Shown here one piece after another: positions 1 to 12,774 of a DNA stretch of 64,000 bases; the stretch's first letter is position 1, and each line of letters begins with the position of its first letter. The stretch lies in NCBI GenBank assembly GCA_945859605.1, contig OX243815.1:30288287-30352286 (forward strand). Reading direction: 5' to 3'. Origin of the DNA: Lumbricus rubellus (Eukaryota; Annelida; Clitellata; Crassiclitellata; Lumbricidae). The notes below the pieces were generated by a model that made no database searches, was not told the origin of the DNA, and was given only the letters and a program-made list of their open reading frames with translations. A program made the position numbers and the translations under genes.

Positions 1-209
1 TATAATTTATTACTAAGTATTTTTTGCTAAAAACGTTGAATCCTCTCCAACAGCATTCCAACTATCTGTGAGAATTTTTATTCTAAAAAACCCTCTTAAA
101 TGGACAAATTAGGAAAACGAAACATGGAGAGAGACATTTTTTCTGAAAAGGCAATAACTTAAATGAACTGATGTGGATCAGTCGAGGACGATACACATAG
201 GCCTATAAC

Positions 210-1331
210 CAGGCCCACCGAGAGGGGGGCAGGGGGTGCTCTGCCCAGGGGCCCGGCGACTTTTAGGGGCCCGGAGGGGGCCCGGGCTACACTGGTTATA
301 ACAATTTGCATATGTTTATTACGAGTGGCGGGCCCAACCTATAATCACTTATGTGACTTAGCCTATAGAAAGCTTATGCCGTTTTGAATAATAGCCTAAT
401 ATTACTATGACACAAGTAGGCTACAACTGTTTAAGATTCAAATTTCAAGCAACTGCATGTCCATTACCTTATAACGAGGCCTAATCAGGTTTTTCCAAAT
501 GAAACGCTCACTTCTGTCTTAAAACACTCTTCTGCTAATTATTATACGTTGTCTGATTTCAAAAGAAGACAAATCAGAGCCCGTAAATCACTCTAACACC
601 GGTTAATTCGAGTGAATTAAAAGTTCATGGTGATCATAGCCGAATGGATCATGGATGAGAATGAAATTTGTGGTGTGGCATTATAATTCCAGAAGTTTAC
701 ATTATAAATTAGACTTACGAAAATACTGAAATTATAGAAACTGTAAAATGTTTGCTTTTATGTTGACACTCTGCCTCCAGGGCTCTTGTCTACACAAACG
801 ATTGAGACCGTATAGAATTACTATGAGATCAGACAGCTTGAAAGTTGAAACTTAAAGAGTTGTAGCCTACTTGTGTGATAGTAGTATTAGGCTATTATCC
901 AAAAAGGCATAACTCCTAAGCTTCTAGCTATAAGAAACGGTCCTCCAAGTCTTGGAGTCCAAGACATCCGGAAAATTTACCAGGCGATAAAAAAGAGCAT
1001 TTCCGAAGTGCATTTTAAAGGCTCCCAGACAAAAATCACAAAATGGATACCAGGATACAATAAACGCTTTTGCTGAAGTTAAATCCGGAAAGGGTTGCTT
1101 TTTGATTAGACCACCTTATCATAATTTTTTTTATTTATTTGAAAACTAAATTCTTAACATTTTAAGAACTGATTGGAATCGTAAATGTATGCATTATCGT
1201 ACATCCGCACCCGCACTTTTGCTATTTCTGTTTGTTTTTTATATTGAAAGTTGCAATATAAAAGTCTAATGACAGTTTAGGGCCCGTGACTTCCCTGCCC
1301 AGGGGGCCCGAAATTTTTGTCGGCGGGCCTG
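210..1331 (+). mobile_element. hAT-like non-autonomous element, copy 1 (1.12 kb)
   Basis: Ends CAGGCCCACCGAGAGG and, inverted, CAGGCCCGCCGACAAA, each with GC-rich subterminal GGGCCC/GGGCAG blocks. Flanks CCTATAAC and CATATAGC agree at 6 of 8 bases, an aged 8-bp target duplication. The interior is AT-rich with no coding frame. Copy 2 is at 34264-35999. Confidence 0.75.
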
Positions 1332-1339
1332 CATATAGC

Positions 1340-2099
1340 TGTCAGCAACAGCATGGCTAGATAATATAAAGTAGATATCGGTTCCAGAAGATACAACGTG
1401 CATTTGGTTTTGATGATATCATTGATACGGAGCGCAGAAGAAGATGACAAAACCGAAAGCACCTTGAACCTGTTATAAAAAAACTATTTTAGAGATGAAA
1501 CGAGTGGCAGACACAAACAACGCACAGATCCTTTACAATTTTCTCCCCCTCTCTCTGTCTCTGTCTCTGTCTGCCTATCTGTATGTCTGTCTTACTGTCT
1601 CTCTCTCCGCCTCCTGCTTTTTTGTCTTCTCGTGGCTTTCCTCCCATATCTTGTGCTCTCATCATGCCCTTGTGGCTGGTGTGTGTTACTCGTGAATGCA
1701 TGGCGTGTTTGGCTGAACTTCTGGCGGTCGCGTTTCGGCCCTCTAGTGACGATTAAATTAATATAAAAGCAATGGGTTGGGCAGTTTAGACGAGTTTGGC
1801 GTTTTTGTCGTTTAGCCTCACAAGTCGTTTGAGCGATGAAAGCCAAGCTCGTTTGCGAAAGTATGTCGTCTCACTCGTCTGTTAGTCTGTCCTCCTATAC
1901 CATGTGTTCCTCTCTCTCTTTTCCGTCTCTCTCCTCTTCTATCATGCTCCGTGTTTGCCTATTCTCTCAGGGCCGGCATTCTTTTCTGTTGTCCTATGCT
2001 CTCTTCTTACGTCTCGTCTTTCCCCATCTTATCTTAGGCGCCCTTGTAACGGCATGGCTGAGTTACGGCGCCATAGAAATCGTCATTGTTATCATTATC
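1340..2099. other. No gene seen: unique AT-rich and CT-rich sequence
   Basis: A CTGTCT-type microsatellite at about 1545-1612. Open frames on both strands are short and compositionally biased. Confidence 0.6.
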
Positions 2100-2487
2100 T
2101 TCTTCTGCCTTAACCTACGCTGCTCTACTCTGCTTCCCTCTCTTCTCCTCTCCTCTCCTGGTCTTTTCTCCGCTCCTCTCCTCTCGTCTGTTCTCCTCTC
2201 TTTTTCTGTCCGATCCTCTCCTCTCATTTGCTATCTTCTCCTCTGCTTTGCTCTGCTCCGCTCTTCTCTCTTGTTCTCTTCTTTTCTTCCTTCCCTCCTC
2301 TCCCCTTTCCTCTCCTTTTCTCTCCGCTCCTCTGCTCTCCTTTCCACTCCTCTCCTATTCTCTCATCTCCTCTCCTCTCCTCTGCTATCCTCTCGCAGTA
2401 AAGCACAAACGTGCACACACGCAGACACACACCCACACCAATACCCACCCACACACACACCTACACCCACCTACATGCACACACCCA

Positions 2488-2530
<43 letters not shown>

Positions 2531-2535
2531 ACACG
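2100..2535. repeat. Pyrimidine-rich (CTCTCCT)n tract followed by (CA)n
   Basis: About 300 bp of CT-rich sequence runs into CA repeats (2405-2530). Long open frames here on both strands are products of low complexity and are not genes. Confidence 0.95.
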
Positions 2536-2784
2536 TACAGTGTGACTACCACGGTGTGTAACCAAATAAAAAAGTCTACGTAGCAGGTTGTGGAACGGAA
2601 TAAAATATTTGCGCTGGGATGGCGCCAACACCTATGGGCATATGTTGCCAGAAAGAGCATCACCATCAATACGCCCTCCTGCGACTCACAGTGTCATGTC
2701 TTATTAGATCGCTTTGAACTATTATGTGCAGGGTAGAATGCCTCCCTACAGTCAAAAGGTCATTTTGACGTCAATTACATGTAC

Positions 2785-2936
2785 TACCACTGCTGCTCCT
2801 GCTGCGACTACTACCACCACCACCGCCACCACCACCACCACCACCACCACTGCCACCGCCGCCGCCACCACCACCACCACCATCACCACCACCACCACCA
2901 CCACCACCACCACCACCACCACCACCACCACCACCA
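2785..2936. repeat. (ACC)n microsatellite
   Basis: About 150 bp of ACC/GCC triplets. Apparent polythreonine, polyvaline and polyglycine frames are repeat artefacts. Confidence 0.95.
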
Positions 2937-2939
2937 GAA

Positions 2940-5039
2940 TGACTGACTGAATGAATGTATTGCTGACTGGCTGGATAACGATTGCGTTGATTAGTGAATG
3001 AATGAACAGAAGAAACAAATGAATAAATAAATGAATGAAAGGAGCGCATTGCAATTTGACAGTCTTGAGCATTATTAGGCGATATAATGGCGCTATATAA
3101 ATAACAGGCTTATCTTAAGCAGGAATAGAGATCCGAAAATAATTGCAAGAATAGCGAGATGACACGCGCTATTATAGATCTCAGGATTCACTAAATCATC
3201 ATTAGACCTCTCTATCGTCCGCGCCGTGGTGTCATATGCCAACGCGGTGCTGCTGCACGCAATACAGTGAGGCACACACGAGATAGCGTTATCAAGATGC
3301 AGCCAAACGTTGCACGCGCGGGGCGAAATTTCCCGGAAATACGGTAAACCGTAGAATGCCGTCGAGCGATCGCGTCGTCGTTTGGCCGACAAAGCTCCTC
3401 TATTATAATTGACCGATAAAATGACGTCGGCTGCGGCGGGAGGGCGAAGGATCAGCCGACGGCATAAAACGGACGAAAGAGCAACTCGGCAAGCACTCGA
3501 TCTGACCCTGGTACAAATCTGAACGAGTGCCCGAGGGCTCAATTATTGCTCTCCATTCTAGATGGATTAGGTCTACTGCTTATTAGTCAGTGGTTTCCGG
3601 GAAGCAAATCTAAATAATTCCTCTTCCTTCTCCTCTGCGCTCAATCCGACCGGAAACCTACTTCGTCGGTGATAAATTGGAAGAGTTCTTCTTCTTCCTG
3701 CTTGACTTGGCACTTCACGTCGGGTACGTGAACGACGTTGCCAAACATGGCCATGATGCATTTACGACTTCACTTTTTCGACCTCGGCACTTAGCCTAGA
3801 GTTGGCCTGCAGCCGCTTTCGTCGGCGTTTGTAACAAAGTATAAATGGAGCTATAGACCTGTTCGTTTATAACTTGGTTTCGAGGAAATGCTAGTTTCTT
3901 TTGACCAGAGAAACAAGTCCACCGGCCACTACTTGGCAGTTCAAGCATTCACCCTTATGACATAATACCATGCAGCCATACGATCAGTAGCCTACTTAGT
4001 CATTCCGTGGCTCGATCGGGATAGTCTTGAAGAGGCGCTGTATATGTATAAGTCAGCTTAATAAGTAAATAAATTTTCTTCTCACGATCATCGTCGCCCG
4101 GCCGCATCTTTCCAATTGCTAGGGTCGGGATGACATATACGAAATTAATGCGCAAATATTTCATGTGACTCATCATTAATATTCATGATTATGGTCGGGG
4201 AGGCTAATGCATAAACATCTAGTAGCGTGGTCATCGCTCGACAGCTTTTCGTTTAATTCTTGCAAACAGTTGCTGGAAAATAATGGTAGTACTAGTGCAT
4301 CTCGGACGATTGTCAAAATAGATTTGCAGGCCATGGTTTCGACGATTTAATGAAAATAACTTTTGTTTAACAAATTCTAATGTGCGGAAAGAAACGATAT
4401 TCTCCGATATAAACAAAACATGGTCTGCTCAATAGATCATGAATATTAATGATGAATCACATGAAATATTTGGGCATTAACTTCGTCTATGTCATCCCGA
4501 CCCTAGCAATTGGAAAGATGCCGCCCGGAATCTAAGCCAACGACGAAATTCTGAGCCCTTGCCAAAAGCGAGACTGAGCCTCTGACGGCAACTCTTATCA
4601 TGCGAGAATCACATAAATAATATTGTCTGAAATAGTTTGGGCGTGATAGCGTACATTGCTTAGCGTTGAAATAACTCATATCTGTTGGGAGAAAAACATT
4701 CCTCGTGTATGACTATACGGAATGCACATGATAAGGAAACATGGGGGCATTGGGGGCTTCAGCAAAAAGCTACAAAATGGAATGCTGTCCACGAAATAAT
4801 TATGACAGATGGTGAAGAATCGAGGAGGGAATCCGATGAGTCGTGGGTGCATGGGGATGAGAATACAATGAAGGATGGGGCATTCGGTTGAGAATGGATG
4901 TCGTTCGAGTGCATGGATGCATGAACGTTGGACAAGGACGAGGGCAATCGGAGATGACCGCTGAGTATACCATGAGATCTTTATCAATATTCATAAAAAA
5001 CGACTGAGTTTAGCGACATCTGCCAACCGCCAACTACTG

Positions 5040-5040
<1 letters not shown>
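2940..5040. other. No gene supported; unique sequence around the inverted repeat
   Basis: Includes a minus open frame at 3093-3542 in a CpG-richer patch, with no domain or splice support. The inverted repeat at 4092-4535 is listed separately. Confidence 0.5.
4092..4535. repeat. Long inverted repeat, arms of about 95 bp, spacer of about 245 bp
   Basis: Left arm 4097-4190 (GCATCTTTCCAATTGCTAGG ... ATTAATATTCATGATTA) and right arm 4434-4530, its inverted copy with a few mismatches. The spacer is AT-rich and has no frame of note. This is consistent with a MITE or foldback element; no target duplication was identified. Confidence 0.6.

Positions 5041-5086
<46 letters not shown>
5041..5086. repeat. 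(TA)n microsatellite
   Basis: An uninterrupted TA run of about 46 bp in otherwise unremarkable sequence. Confidence 0.95.
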
Positions 5087-5091
<5 letters not shown>

Positions 5092-5591
5092 CGGCCATCT
5101 AGCGAGTGGAGGGAGATGGTTGGCATGGCGACGACGACGACGCTAAGGGGATCGAACAGTAATTCGAGCGTGTTAGGTCAACATGGCTTTGGAGGCGCGG
5201 GTTCCTATCGCGAAAGACGAGCCTGGGAAGGAACATGTGTGTGGGGAGAGGGGGGGGGGGTGGGAGTGAATTAGGAAATCGGGGAACACAGTGAAAACAG
5301 AATGGAAACAGAAGAAGAGAAGATGGAGAGAAAGAAAGGAGGAAAAGCGGAAAGAACGGCATGCGTGCATGGTCAATGTGACTTCCATGGTGAGTGGTGG
5401 TGCAGGTTGAAGAGTGGTGGATGAGGGAATGGATGATTGTGAGTGTAGGCCTTCTCCCAACATTCCTGCTTATCCTGTTCGCTGTCTATAATTATCTGCC
5501 TGTCTCAGTATAGCAACGATGACGACGGCGATGACGAAGTAAACTATATATAGGCCTATGTATATATATTTGTTTGTGTGTGTACTTGTTC

Positions 5592-5770
5592 TAGCGCCCC
5601 TTCAAGCTCTCTCTTTCTTCTCAGAGGCGCTCCCGAATGCAGACCGGACACTGCGTCGAAGTTTCACGCCGAAGCGCCGAGCAATTGTGAGTGAACGACT
5701 TGCCCAAGGTCCTTACGCGGCGAGGTGGATTCGAACCTCGAACCTTCCGGCTCCAAGGCAACGACGCCAC
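5592..5770 (-). repeat. tRNA-like SINE, family A, copy 1
   Basis: In minus sense a promoter-like block GGTTCGAATCC (B box) follows TTGGAGCCGGAAGG, then CAATTGCTCGGCGCTTCGG and GGGGCGCTAG at the end. The same order appears at 24950-25130 and 33688-33872. It is not a functional tRNA gene, because no cloverleaf arms are intact. Confidence 0.65.
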
Positions 5771-5879
5771 CACTACACCACTACACCGCCACTACACCAC
5801 CGCGTCCCACAATGCGTGTGTGTGTGTGTAAAATCGTGAATTTGAAAGTGAGCAGCGCATTGTCCATCTGCCGATTGTT

Positions 5880-6485
5880 CCCGGCTCCTCCTCCACTTCC
5901 TCCTCCTCCTCCTCCTCCTCCTCCTCCTCCTCCTCCTCCCCCGTCCGACCCCAGAAGAGCAGTTTGAGCAAACTCAATTACAGCGCCGATCGCTACGACT
6001 CTTTCGAAGCATCGTCATTCCATGACTTATACTCACTCTGCTCCTCCTCCTCCTCCTCCTCCTCCTCCTCGGCTGCAAAACCCTGCATGCCGGGATTAGA
6101 CGAACCATTACGACGGCCATTCCCCTTATCCCACTGTCCGTCCTAAATCCTCCTCCTCCCCCCATGCAGTCCTTCCTTTCCCTCCTTCTCGGATGATCTG
6201 CCGCCAACGACTGACTCTGCTGCCGCCGCTGCTGGGTCGTTGCCGTCTGACTCCCTCTATTAGACGGCCATGCTTCGTCGTCGTCGTTCAGTGCGTTGCG
6301 TAGATCGGGGCACGTACGGAGCGAGGAGGAGGAGGAGGAGGAGGAGGAGGAGGAGGAGGAGGAGGAGGAGGAGGTGGAGGAGGAGGAGGAGGTGGAGGAG
6401 GAGGAGGAGGAGGGGTATGGGGAGGAGTAGGCAAACGACAAGATTTAGTGCGGGACTACGACGACGACGACGACGACGACGAACA
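5880..6485. repeat. Cluster of TCC, GAG and GAC triplet repeats
   Basis: TCC runs at 5885-5940 and 6042-6070, a GAG run at 6325-6412 and GAC at 6458-6482, separated by unique sequence. The TCC and GAG runs are complementary and about 300-400 bp apart, so they could pair. Confidence 0.95.
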
Positions 6486-6554
6486 TGGTCCCCGAAAAAT
6501 CGATTCAACGAATTAGTAGAAGGGGATTCGTAGCAGAACAAATCGCGGAACCCA

Positions 6555-6720
6555 CGCACACACTGACATACATACACACACACTGGCATACATACACACA
6601 CACTGGCATACATACACACACACTGGTATACATACGCATACAAACGCACACACTGGCATACATACACACACACTGGCATACATACACACAGACTGGCATA
6701 CATAGACACACATACGCACA
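6555..6720. repeat. 20-bp minisatellite CACACTGGCATACATACACA
   Basis: About eight copies, with variants (GGTATACATACGCATACAAA, GACTGGCATACATAGACA). Confidence 0.9.
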
Positions 6721-6854
6721 GATCAATGTACGAATACAGCACCGTGTATATATTTGCCCTTCCAACTGCTGACCTAACAGGGATAGGTCGAGACCAATGC
6801 GTCGTCTCCCCTCTTATATCTCTTTCTGTCTGTTGGTCTCTATCTCTATCGTCG

Positions 6855-7000
6855 AATATATATATATATATATATATATATTCGATGATAGGTTCATGCC
6901 ATATAGATCATATATATATATATATATTCAATGGTAGGTTCATGCCATACATATATATAATATATGTTATATATATATACATATATATATATGGCATGGA
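6855..7000. repeat. TA-rich repeats with duplicated GGTAGGTTCATGCCATA
   Basis: Three TA runs separated by two near-identical phrases (GATAGGTTCATGCCATATAG and GGTAGGTTCATGCCATACAT). Followed at 7075-7130 by a short CCTCCACAGCCC tandem. Confidence 0.8.
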
Positions 7001-8042
7001 CCAACCACAATGCCCCGCTATTTCCGCTTTTCCCTGCGGTGGCAGAACGTCTGATCTGAACGACATCCATGACCTTCCCTCCCTCCACAGCCCCTCCCTC
7101 CACAGCCCCTCCCTCCACAACTCCTCCCTCTGACCCTCCCTTGCTCCCTCCCTCCCTCCAGCGTCTCTTTCAGACCAAATCGGTGTCGCGCTTTAAAGTC
7201 AGTTTAAGCGATCGCCGACGTCCGCCCGTTGGACACGTGACCTCCGCAGAGGGACAGTGGCTAACAATCACCAGACACTGATGCGACTAGAGTCACTAGA
7301 CAAACCAGAAACGCATCATTTCCATGGCGTTGAAGCATACGCATACATCCCCCACAGGGCCCACACATTTGATTCTGTCTGTATCTGACAGACAGTCAGA
7401 CATAAACGCCTTTCTGCTGTAGTGTTTGATTGAATGCCAGTCATCATCTGTTCGTTATCGCTCAGGCCACACTTGTTTTAGTCGTGCACGATAGACACCA
7501 TCGCGTCCATCAAGTGACTGGGGGGTCTGGATTGGGACCGTCGTCACAGGGCGGTATAGCGGAGGATGTATGGGAGAGGAGGGAGAAGGAGGACGGGGGG
7601 CAGAGCAGGGATGGAAGTAGAAAGGGAATGAATGAGGAATTGAGACAGGAATGTTCAGGGAGAACATGAAGACACGCTCTAAATGTAAAGCGCCGGCGAG
7701 ACCTTATCAATCTGCTACAGATATCTGCCATCAGGATTTTTATGGTCGGCCTGTTCGGTCCGTCGGTCGGTCTGTCGGTCGAGCCACCGCCGCCGCCGGC
7801 CAACCAACCAACCAGGCCCTCGGTCCGTCTCCCACTCCCTGCCTCGCTCCCTGCCTCTGCCCCCCCGTCCGTGGCTTCCCCGTCTCAATCCCCGATCGGG
7901 CCTGCATAATTCCCTACAAAATTGCTTCCATGTAGATATGCTGACCGACGGCGGGGCGGCCACCCGGAATGAAGGAGAGGCGACGGAATAAGTACGACTC
8001 CCCGTGGACTGAATTTATATAAGCACAAACATTACATCGTCG

Positions 8043-8090
8043 TATGGCTGCTGCTGCTGCTGCCGCCGCTGCTGCTGCTGCTGCTGCTTC
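8043..8090. repeat. (GCT)n microsatellite
   Basis: About 48 bp of GCT/GCC triplets. Polyalanine and polyserine frames are not supported as coding. Confidence 0.9.
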
Positions 8091-8489
8091 GGTACTCATT
8101 GCATAGAAACGTTCAACATCAGCAGCAACTGTATCTCATGCATATTCATGTCCTACGACCATACTTTTATAATCATGGTTTAGTGCCTATGCCTATATAT
8201 CGCCCACACCCACCCACACACACAAACCGGATGTAAGTGGTCTGTTGTAATTCATGTGCTGGTCATGTGTTGGGCTGGTCGGCCATAGCAACGCCCTGTG
8301 TGTGACGTATTCGGTCGACGGGGATCGCTTATAAATTCATGCCAAAGTGATCTGATGGAGAGAAGAGAAATCGTCTGTAGGAGCGAATCTCAAAGACATG
8401 ATTTGCATTCATTTTCGCCACCAGGATGCAGTTCCATCATTCCATGGATTCCATGCAGATGACTTCTGGAAATGCATCGGCAACACGCG

Positions 8490-8870
8490 TGCACAGAGAG
8501 ACAGACAGACAGACAGACAGACATACTGGCATACAGACACACACAGAGACAGTCAAACAGACAGACAAACAGACAGACACGCACACATAGACACACAGAC
8601 ACACCACACAGACTCACACAGACACACACAGACGCACACAGACACACAGGCACAGACACACACAGACATGAAAACGGATAGAGACAAACAGACAGACAGA
8701 CAGACAGACACGCACACACACAGACACGCACAGACACACACACAGACACACCACACAGACACAGACGCACACAAACACACAGACACAGACACACAAAGAC
8801 ACACACAGACATGCAAACGGATAGAGACAGACAGACAGATAGATAGACAGAGACTAGAAACAGAGACAGA
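8490..8870. repeat. (CAGA)n/(CACA)n tract
   Basis: About 380 bp of mixed CAGA and CACA tetramers, including a duplicated block ATG.AAACGGATAGAGACA (8668 and 8811). Confidence 0.95.
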
Positions 8871-9544
8871 TAGACTATTCATGTTAACGTATTCCTAGAC
8901 ATCTATTCAATATCACGCACACGGACGATCAGTCGTCTTGATTCGCAATGCATGCACTGATGTCTCGCGAGCTAGCCCAGGTAGCACTTAAATTGTCTGC
9001 ACCACACACTTAGCCTACACTGCAATTACAATAATTATAATTATGCCTCAGTTTAGTTACTGCAAAAATACTATGTCCTTCTGCGATGCTTACTTTTAAG
9101 TAAGATTTGATTGCAGAAAAATATCTTTGTCCTCTACAATGCCCTACATTTCACAGTTTATTTTATGGGGTTCAAATCCGGAGATTTTGGGCCATTGGTT
9201 TTTCTAAAATCTAAATGAAGCCAGGACAACAATAACCGATCTCCTTCCATCAATGGCATAATTATTATTTCTTATAGCTCCCAATTTAACTCTTAATTTA
9301 ACCGCCCTCACTGTTTATCAAATATAATCGGTGATTATAGTCTTAGCTTCAAGACCTCGCTCATGAGGTTTCTGAAAAGACATTTTTGTCTGCCATTGAC
9401 ACCGTGGACATTTAATTTTTGTTTCATTTAATTTTTTCTGTTTCAATCTCAAAATTATTAATCTGAAAAATCCTTTATTCACCAACTTGCTAAAATGATG
9501 TTACAGTGACGCGCCGCTATACGCTGGTACATGTTTATTTTCTA

Positions 9545-9545
<1 letters not shown>

Positions 9546-9631
<86 letters not shown>

Positions 9632-9632
9632 T
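9546..9632. repeat. (AAT)n microsatellite
   Basis: About 29 AAT units. Polyasparagine frames are artefacts. A mariner-like terminus CACCCTGTA lies 280 bp downstream at about 9910. Confidence 0.95.
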
Positions 9633-10365
9633 ATGTGATAAGATCAAGTTCATTGGATAACAATTATTTTAGATATAACTTAGTAATACCGGTTTTTTAT
9701 CACTTTTTTGTAGCGGTATATTTTTTGATCGTCTAAAAAGTGGGTGGACTCACTAAAAGTAATAAGACTTTTGTTCTGTTTGAAGGTTTTGGTGAAATTT
9801 AGCTGTTGCTCTTAAATACGAATTACCGTTAGGCCTATTCCTGTAAAATTTGACTTTAAAGTTCTTGCTTAAAGCCAAAACAAAGGTACGAGATTACCCT
9901 TTTTGACCCACCCTGTATATTCATTATTGACCATTCAGATTCTTGACCAATCTATCCACCAACACATCAACAGTCATAGATCTCAAATCCCATGGATGAA
10001 ACCAACGGGTTCATCTATCCATCCACTCTTCCTTCCTCACTACTTCCTCTTCTTTTCCAGCGCCATTTTTAAAGTCACGACGACCCTCCATCCATCCATC
10101 CATCCATCCTGACTTTGATCCACTGACTCCGTCCAGAAGACTTCTCATCCTCCCTCTCCACCTCCTCCTCTTCCACTTCCTCTTCGTGCTCTGAATTCCG
10201 TCCTTCCATATTTGTCTTTCGCTTCTATAGTATACATTCGCCGAACAACGACGAAGAAAAATCTCGGATCATCCATCGACGTCGAAAGATTATCGGACGT
10301 GCGTTGCTAGGAACGCTTTCACCATCGCCGCCGCTAGGGGCGACACATGCCAGTCCGGTCTCCCC

Positions 10366-10455
10366 ATGTCTCCCCCATGTCTCCCTCTTGTCTCCCCCAA
10401 TGTCTCCCCCATGTCTCCTTCATGTCTCCCCATGTCTCCCCATGTCTCCCCATGC
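10366..10455. repeat. Minisatellite CATGTCTCCCC
   Basis: About seven degenerate copies of an 11-13-bp unit. Confidence 0.85.
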
Positions 10456-10627
10456 CTCCCGCTTCCGCTTCCGCCTCTGCCCCGTCGCCGCCGCTCTATA
10501 CCCGCCGCCGCTCTACATGTATACCCGCCGCCGACGAAGAATCTGCTTTGCGACGGATCGAGACAGTGCGTCCTCTTGACAAGTTTGCACAAGACTTCAC
10601 ACATGTTCAGCCGACACAATCAATACA

Positions 10628-10690
10628 CAACGACGACGACGACGACAACGACGACGACGACAACGACGACGACGACGACGATGATGACGA

Positions 10691-10726
<36 letters not shown>

Positions 10727-10745
10727 TGATGACGACGACGACGAT
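10628..10745. repeat. (GAC)n microsatellite with GAT variants
   Basis: About 117 bp of GAC/GAT/AAC triplets. The polyaspartate and polyserine frames lack other support. Confidence 0.95.
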
Positions 10746-11906
10746 GCTTCACGCTCCGCTTGAACTTTCATAACTCTTCTCAGCTTTCCCCCATGTCTTT
10801 CCGTCTCTCCACCTGTCTCTCCGTCTCTCCACCTGTCTGTCTGCGTCTGTGTCCACTTGTCTTTCTGTTTCAAGCAGCCTCGATTTGCCTCTGACTATGC
10901 GTGTCCACTGTCCAGTAGTAGCTCCCTGCAGTGCTGCTTCTTTGTCCTGTAATTCTTTACTGCTGTCTCATCTGGAGCAAGACTTTTTCAATGAATCAGT
11001 TCTGCTCTCTCTCGTCTTGAGAATGTATATTTACTCTGCGCTTCTTTTTTCTCATTTTGTCAATCTGACTGCTATTTGCTTAAGACTGTTCTGCCTTCTT
11101 GTTTGCTATTTCTATCACTGTTTCCTTTCTGCAGTACACCACTTTGTAGCTTTAGGCTGGCGTGCGTATTGACTGACAGATTGATGAAAACCTTTATTGA
11201 ATCAATATCGATGGATTGATTAAAGACATCTGAATGCTCGCAATTGGATCGTTTCACGCTGACACACACTGCCATCGAAAACACCGCATGTCAGCTTCCT
11301 TTTACCCTTTCTCCCTTTACTTTGTCAGTGACTGAAAACTATTCCCTTTGATCTTGGTCTCATGTTATCAGGTTGCCAGCACCTCTGAAGAGTTTTGTTA
11401 AAGAAAAGTTATAATTATGAATGTGCAATAATGGTTACATACCCATGGGACTATGCTGCTAAGCCTTTTAAGGCGCCATTAGAACGAAGCTTAGGCTAAG
11501 AGTAATTAGACCCTCAAATGCCAGAAGTATCTCACAAGCCTACTATACTTGTAACCTATTAATAGTGGATTTATTAGTTTAGGTAACTTGCCAATTTTTT
11601 GACGGCATTGAACAGCAGAAACAAATAAAACCGTCAGTTGAGCAACAATATTGCAACAGTAAATTTTGGGGCATAAAAGTTGTGCTGGCAGATGTCGCTA
11701 GAACAACTGCTGAAAACGTTTGTTATAAAGTTTGTTCTGGGTCTCAGGATATAGCCTATAAAATCATGTAACGAGATAGAAACCATTTTCCCACAGCGCA
11801 CCGTATACAGTCGCATGCAGACACTGCTGCTGTCTGATTTTTTTGCTGCATATAATAGACCAACGTCCTATGTTCTTCCCAGATTATATATTTATTTATT
11901 AATGTA

Positions 11907-12432
11907 CTAGCTGTACCCAGCCACGCGTTGCTGTGGCAGAAAAGACCTCCCCCTCCCCCTTCCCCTCCCCCTCCCCTCCCCCTCCCCTCCCCCTCCCCTC
12001 CCCTCCCCCTTCCCCTCCCCTCCCGTCCCCCTCCCCTCCCCTTCCCCTCCCCCTCCGTCCCCCTCCCTCACACCGTCCTTTACTGACAGCGGATATAGCC
12101 CAAGAATGTTATAAGGCCGCTTTCGTAATATTCGACTCGCTTATGACGTCACGGGACGCAACCTCATTGATGTATCGTCACTGTGTTTTACGGGTGAAGA
12201 CAATTCTGAAATTTTGCAAGCGCGTGGTTTGGTTGAGTTTGCAAATGGCGGTCGAACGTATTGCAAAGTTCACTTTTTGTGGAAAAGATTGCGTTTTTTC
12301 GTGAAAAAGAAATCCTATGACACGGTGCTATTAGAATGGAAGGTTTTGGTAAATTTTCACAACAATCGGTGCGTGAGTTTCGGCGTGATTGCGTGAAGAA
12401 CTATTGGAAAGTTTCATTTTTATTTATATAGA
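11907..12432 (-). mobile_element. Non-autonomous Helitron-like element, copy 1 (526 bp)
   Basis: Same family as 43298-43771, opposite strand. In minus sense it has TCTATATAAATAAAAATG at the start, a CCACAGCAACGCGTGG hairpin, and CTAG at the end, inserted between A and T. The internal purine tract is about 130 bp of CCCCT units on the plus strand. Frames within it are shadows of this repeat. Confidence 0.75.
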
Positions 12433-12774
12433 TGTAGGCCCTGTAGGCTACCTGGAACTGCGCGTTGCAATTTATATGCTATGCATCGTCTGGCAACAGA
12501 AAATGAGTAATGCGCCCGTGTATATAAGCTACGACTTTAGCTGTAGTTGATGGTTGGACTGACCAGATCGACTGACCAAGCCGTCCATTTGATTTACGTC
12601 CAGTTGTCCACTCGTATACCTATAGCAACTGCACTAAATTATTATTGTTGTGCAAGCCTTTATGTTGGTCATTGCTAAACATTATGTGACGCGGCAGTTG
12701 CAATGGTTTCTGGAACATTTATTTAACGACGCCGTCATTTCGATTAGGTTGATGTCAGTTGCAATGGTACGTTT

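Larger units (their letters stand above)
7130..9540. other. No gene supported; unique sequence between microsatellites
   Basis: GCT and CAGA repeats are listed separately. I see no recognisable coding frame, splice pair or transposon end in the remainder. Confidence 0.5.

Noticed and set aside
1836..2583. Long serine/leucine-rich and histidine/threonine-rich open frames
   Set aside because: They are translations of CT and CA low-complexity tracts, open on both strands, with no splice or domain support.
3093..3542. A 149-codon minus frame
   Set aside because: No recognisable domain, no good splice context, ordinary chance length in a slightly CpG-rich patch.
5592..5770. tRNA genes at B-box-like GGTTCGAATCC sequences (also at 24950, 26965, 33688)
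   Set aside because: No complete cloverleaf or anticodon arm; copies share long non-tRNA bodies, so they are SINEs.
9905..9920. Mariner-like terminus CACCCTGTA
   Set aside because: Only one short end is visible; insufficient to define an element.
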